NCBI GenBank assembly: GCA_035654835.1
Contig: DASRVZ010000245.1
Span: forward strand, 1 to 25,578
DNA: 25,578 nt
DNA from: UBA4719 sp035654835
GTDB lineage: Bacteria; Actinomycetota; Actinomycetes; Actinomycetales; Dermatophilaceae
Direction: 5' to 3'
Part shown: positions 25,076-25,578 of the stretch, piece after piece
How the letters are laid out: every line of letters starts with the position of its first letter
Numbering within the stretch: the first letter of the stretch is position 1
Program-made: the position numbers and the translations under genes
Notes under the pieces: model-generated
The model's input: the letters and a program-made list of their open reading frames with translations, nothing else
Database searches by the model: none
What the model was told of the DNA's origin: nothing

Positions 25076-25101
25076 TGCGTCGAGGCCAGATGATCAACCA
25101 T
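25054..25101 (-). CDS. Possible 15-codon leader ORF before the hydrolase-ABC gene
   Basis: An ATG at 25101, with AGAGG seven bases upstream, opens a frame of 15 codons (MVDHLASTQCLASPK) ending in TGA at 25056-25054. That TGA overlaps an in-frame GTG of the hydrolase-ABC gene at 25057 as GTGA. It has a better ribosome-binding site than the main gene, so it could couple or regulate its translation. It is very short and may be chance. Confidence 0.25.
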   Translation of the reverse strand: MVDHLASTQCLASPK

Positions 25102-25268
25102 CTCTAAACCTCTGGCAGACAACAAGGTCATTGCGCGACTATATCGATCTGGAGCGAAGCCAACCTCGAGTTCTTGTGGGGTGGTGCGGGGGCATAACCG
25201 GTAGTCAATCGACTTCTAACCCGACGGTGGAGACGCACCGTGTTGAGCTCGTCTGGTCATTCTTCGGC
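25076..25268. other. 193-bp gap between the P1 peptidase and the hydrolase-ABC gene
   Basis: Apart from the possible leader ORF at its left edge I see no gene. It is more AT-rich than its surroundings (for example the TATATCGAT segment around 25140), as expected for a promoter on the minus strand. No matched -35/-10 pair is convincing. Confidence 0.4.
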
Positions 25269-25578
25269 TCAACCACCATCGGTCGCAGAGCTTGTCGGGG
25301 ACGCGGGTGGATGGTGGGGCGCCAGAGCTGACGGTGACACCGGCGAAGGGACAGCTGGGAAGGCTGAGGGGAAGGCGTCCCGGTAGGACCGCCACCGACC
25401 GGCCGGGGTCTCGACACTCTCTGCCGCCAGCATGGCTCTGCCGATCGCGCGGGTGAAGCAGTCGCCAGCGGCATCCAGCAATGCGTGGAATGCCAACGGG
25501 TCCGGCGACTTGCCGTCTCCTGTCGCCAACGTGAACACGGTGTCGCCGTCGAACATGGTGTGCACCGGGCGGATGGCG
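25269..25578 (-). CDS. P1-family (S58, DmpA-like) peptidase, C-terminal fragment
   Basis: The frame enters from the right edge (AIRPVHTMFDGDTVFTLATG in two joined parts) and contains PDPLAFHALLDAAGDCFTRAIGRAML, the C-terminal pattern of P1/S58 N-terminal-nucleophile peptidases such as DmpA and L-aminopeptidases. The catalytic Ser/Thr-containing part lies outside the window. The last 40 or so residues (AFPAVPSPVSPSALAPHHPPASP) are Pro/Ser-rich and not family-like, so this copy has an extended tail. The stop TGA is at 25271-25269. The fragment holds about 100 codons. Confidence 0.75.
   Translation of the reverse strand, partial: AIRPVHTMFDGDTVFTLATGDGKSPDPLAFHALLDAAGDCFTRAIGRAMLAAESVETPAGRWRSYRDAFPSAFPAVPSPVSPSALAPHHPPASPTSSATDGG

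Overview
The window is high-GC chromosomal DNA whose gene content is typical of an actinobacterium, probably of the order Micrococcales; that rank is an inference from gene families and order, not a measured result. Evidence includes the rimP-nusA-ylxR-infB-rbfA-truB-ribF order, an actinobacterial FadD15-type acyl-CoA ligase, a TIGR03960-type radical SAM protein, frequent GTG starts and strong third-position GC. No rRNA, tRNA, CRISPR array, transposase or phage gene is visible.

Left part (1-5.8 kb, all on the minus strand, read right to left): a locus for an amino-sugar exopolysaccharide of the Pel / galactosaminogalactan type. It holds a secreted GH114 endo-alpha-1,4-galactosaminidase, a 44-bp perfect hairpin, a roughly 0.5-kb non-coding leader, a small gene with an apparent one-base frameshift, a PelF-like glycosyltransferase, a PelG-like membrane protein with an unusual N-terminal domain, and a Spherulin-4 (GH135-like) protein. 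The last three are chained by 4-bp ATGA overlaps. The locus may continue past the left edge, where further pel-type genes would have to lie.

Middle (5.8-18.4 kb, minus strand): housekeeping genes, in transcription order rimP, nusA, ylxR, infB, rbfA, truB, ribF, rodA, fadD15-like and a TIGR03960 radical SAM gene. Most are separated by a few bases or overlap. The first six cover ribosome maturation, transcription elongation, translation initiation and tRNA modification. They are followed by flavin cofactor synthesis and a cell-elongation glycosyltransferase.

Right part (18.5-25.6 kb): a plus-strand pair (DUF4439 lipoprotein and an APH-type kinase) diverges from rimP. Then, on the minus strand, come a CDF cation-efflux protein, an ABC-2 permease, a large protein fusing an extracytoplasmic alpha/beta hydrolase to an ABC ATPase, and the 3' end of a P1-family (S58) peptidase cut by the window edge.

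Most notable are the pairing of GH114 and Spherulin-4 families with PelF/PelG, the frame switch at a run of five C's at 3846-3850, near-perfect direct repeats upstream of the GH114 gene, the hydrolase-ABC fusion with a possible 15-codon leader ORF, and a hairpin that overlaps the infB ribosome-binding site.
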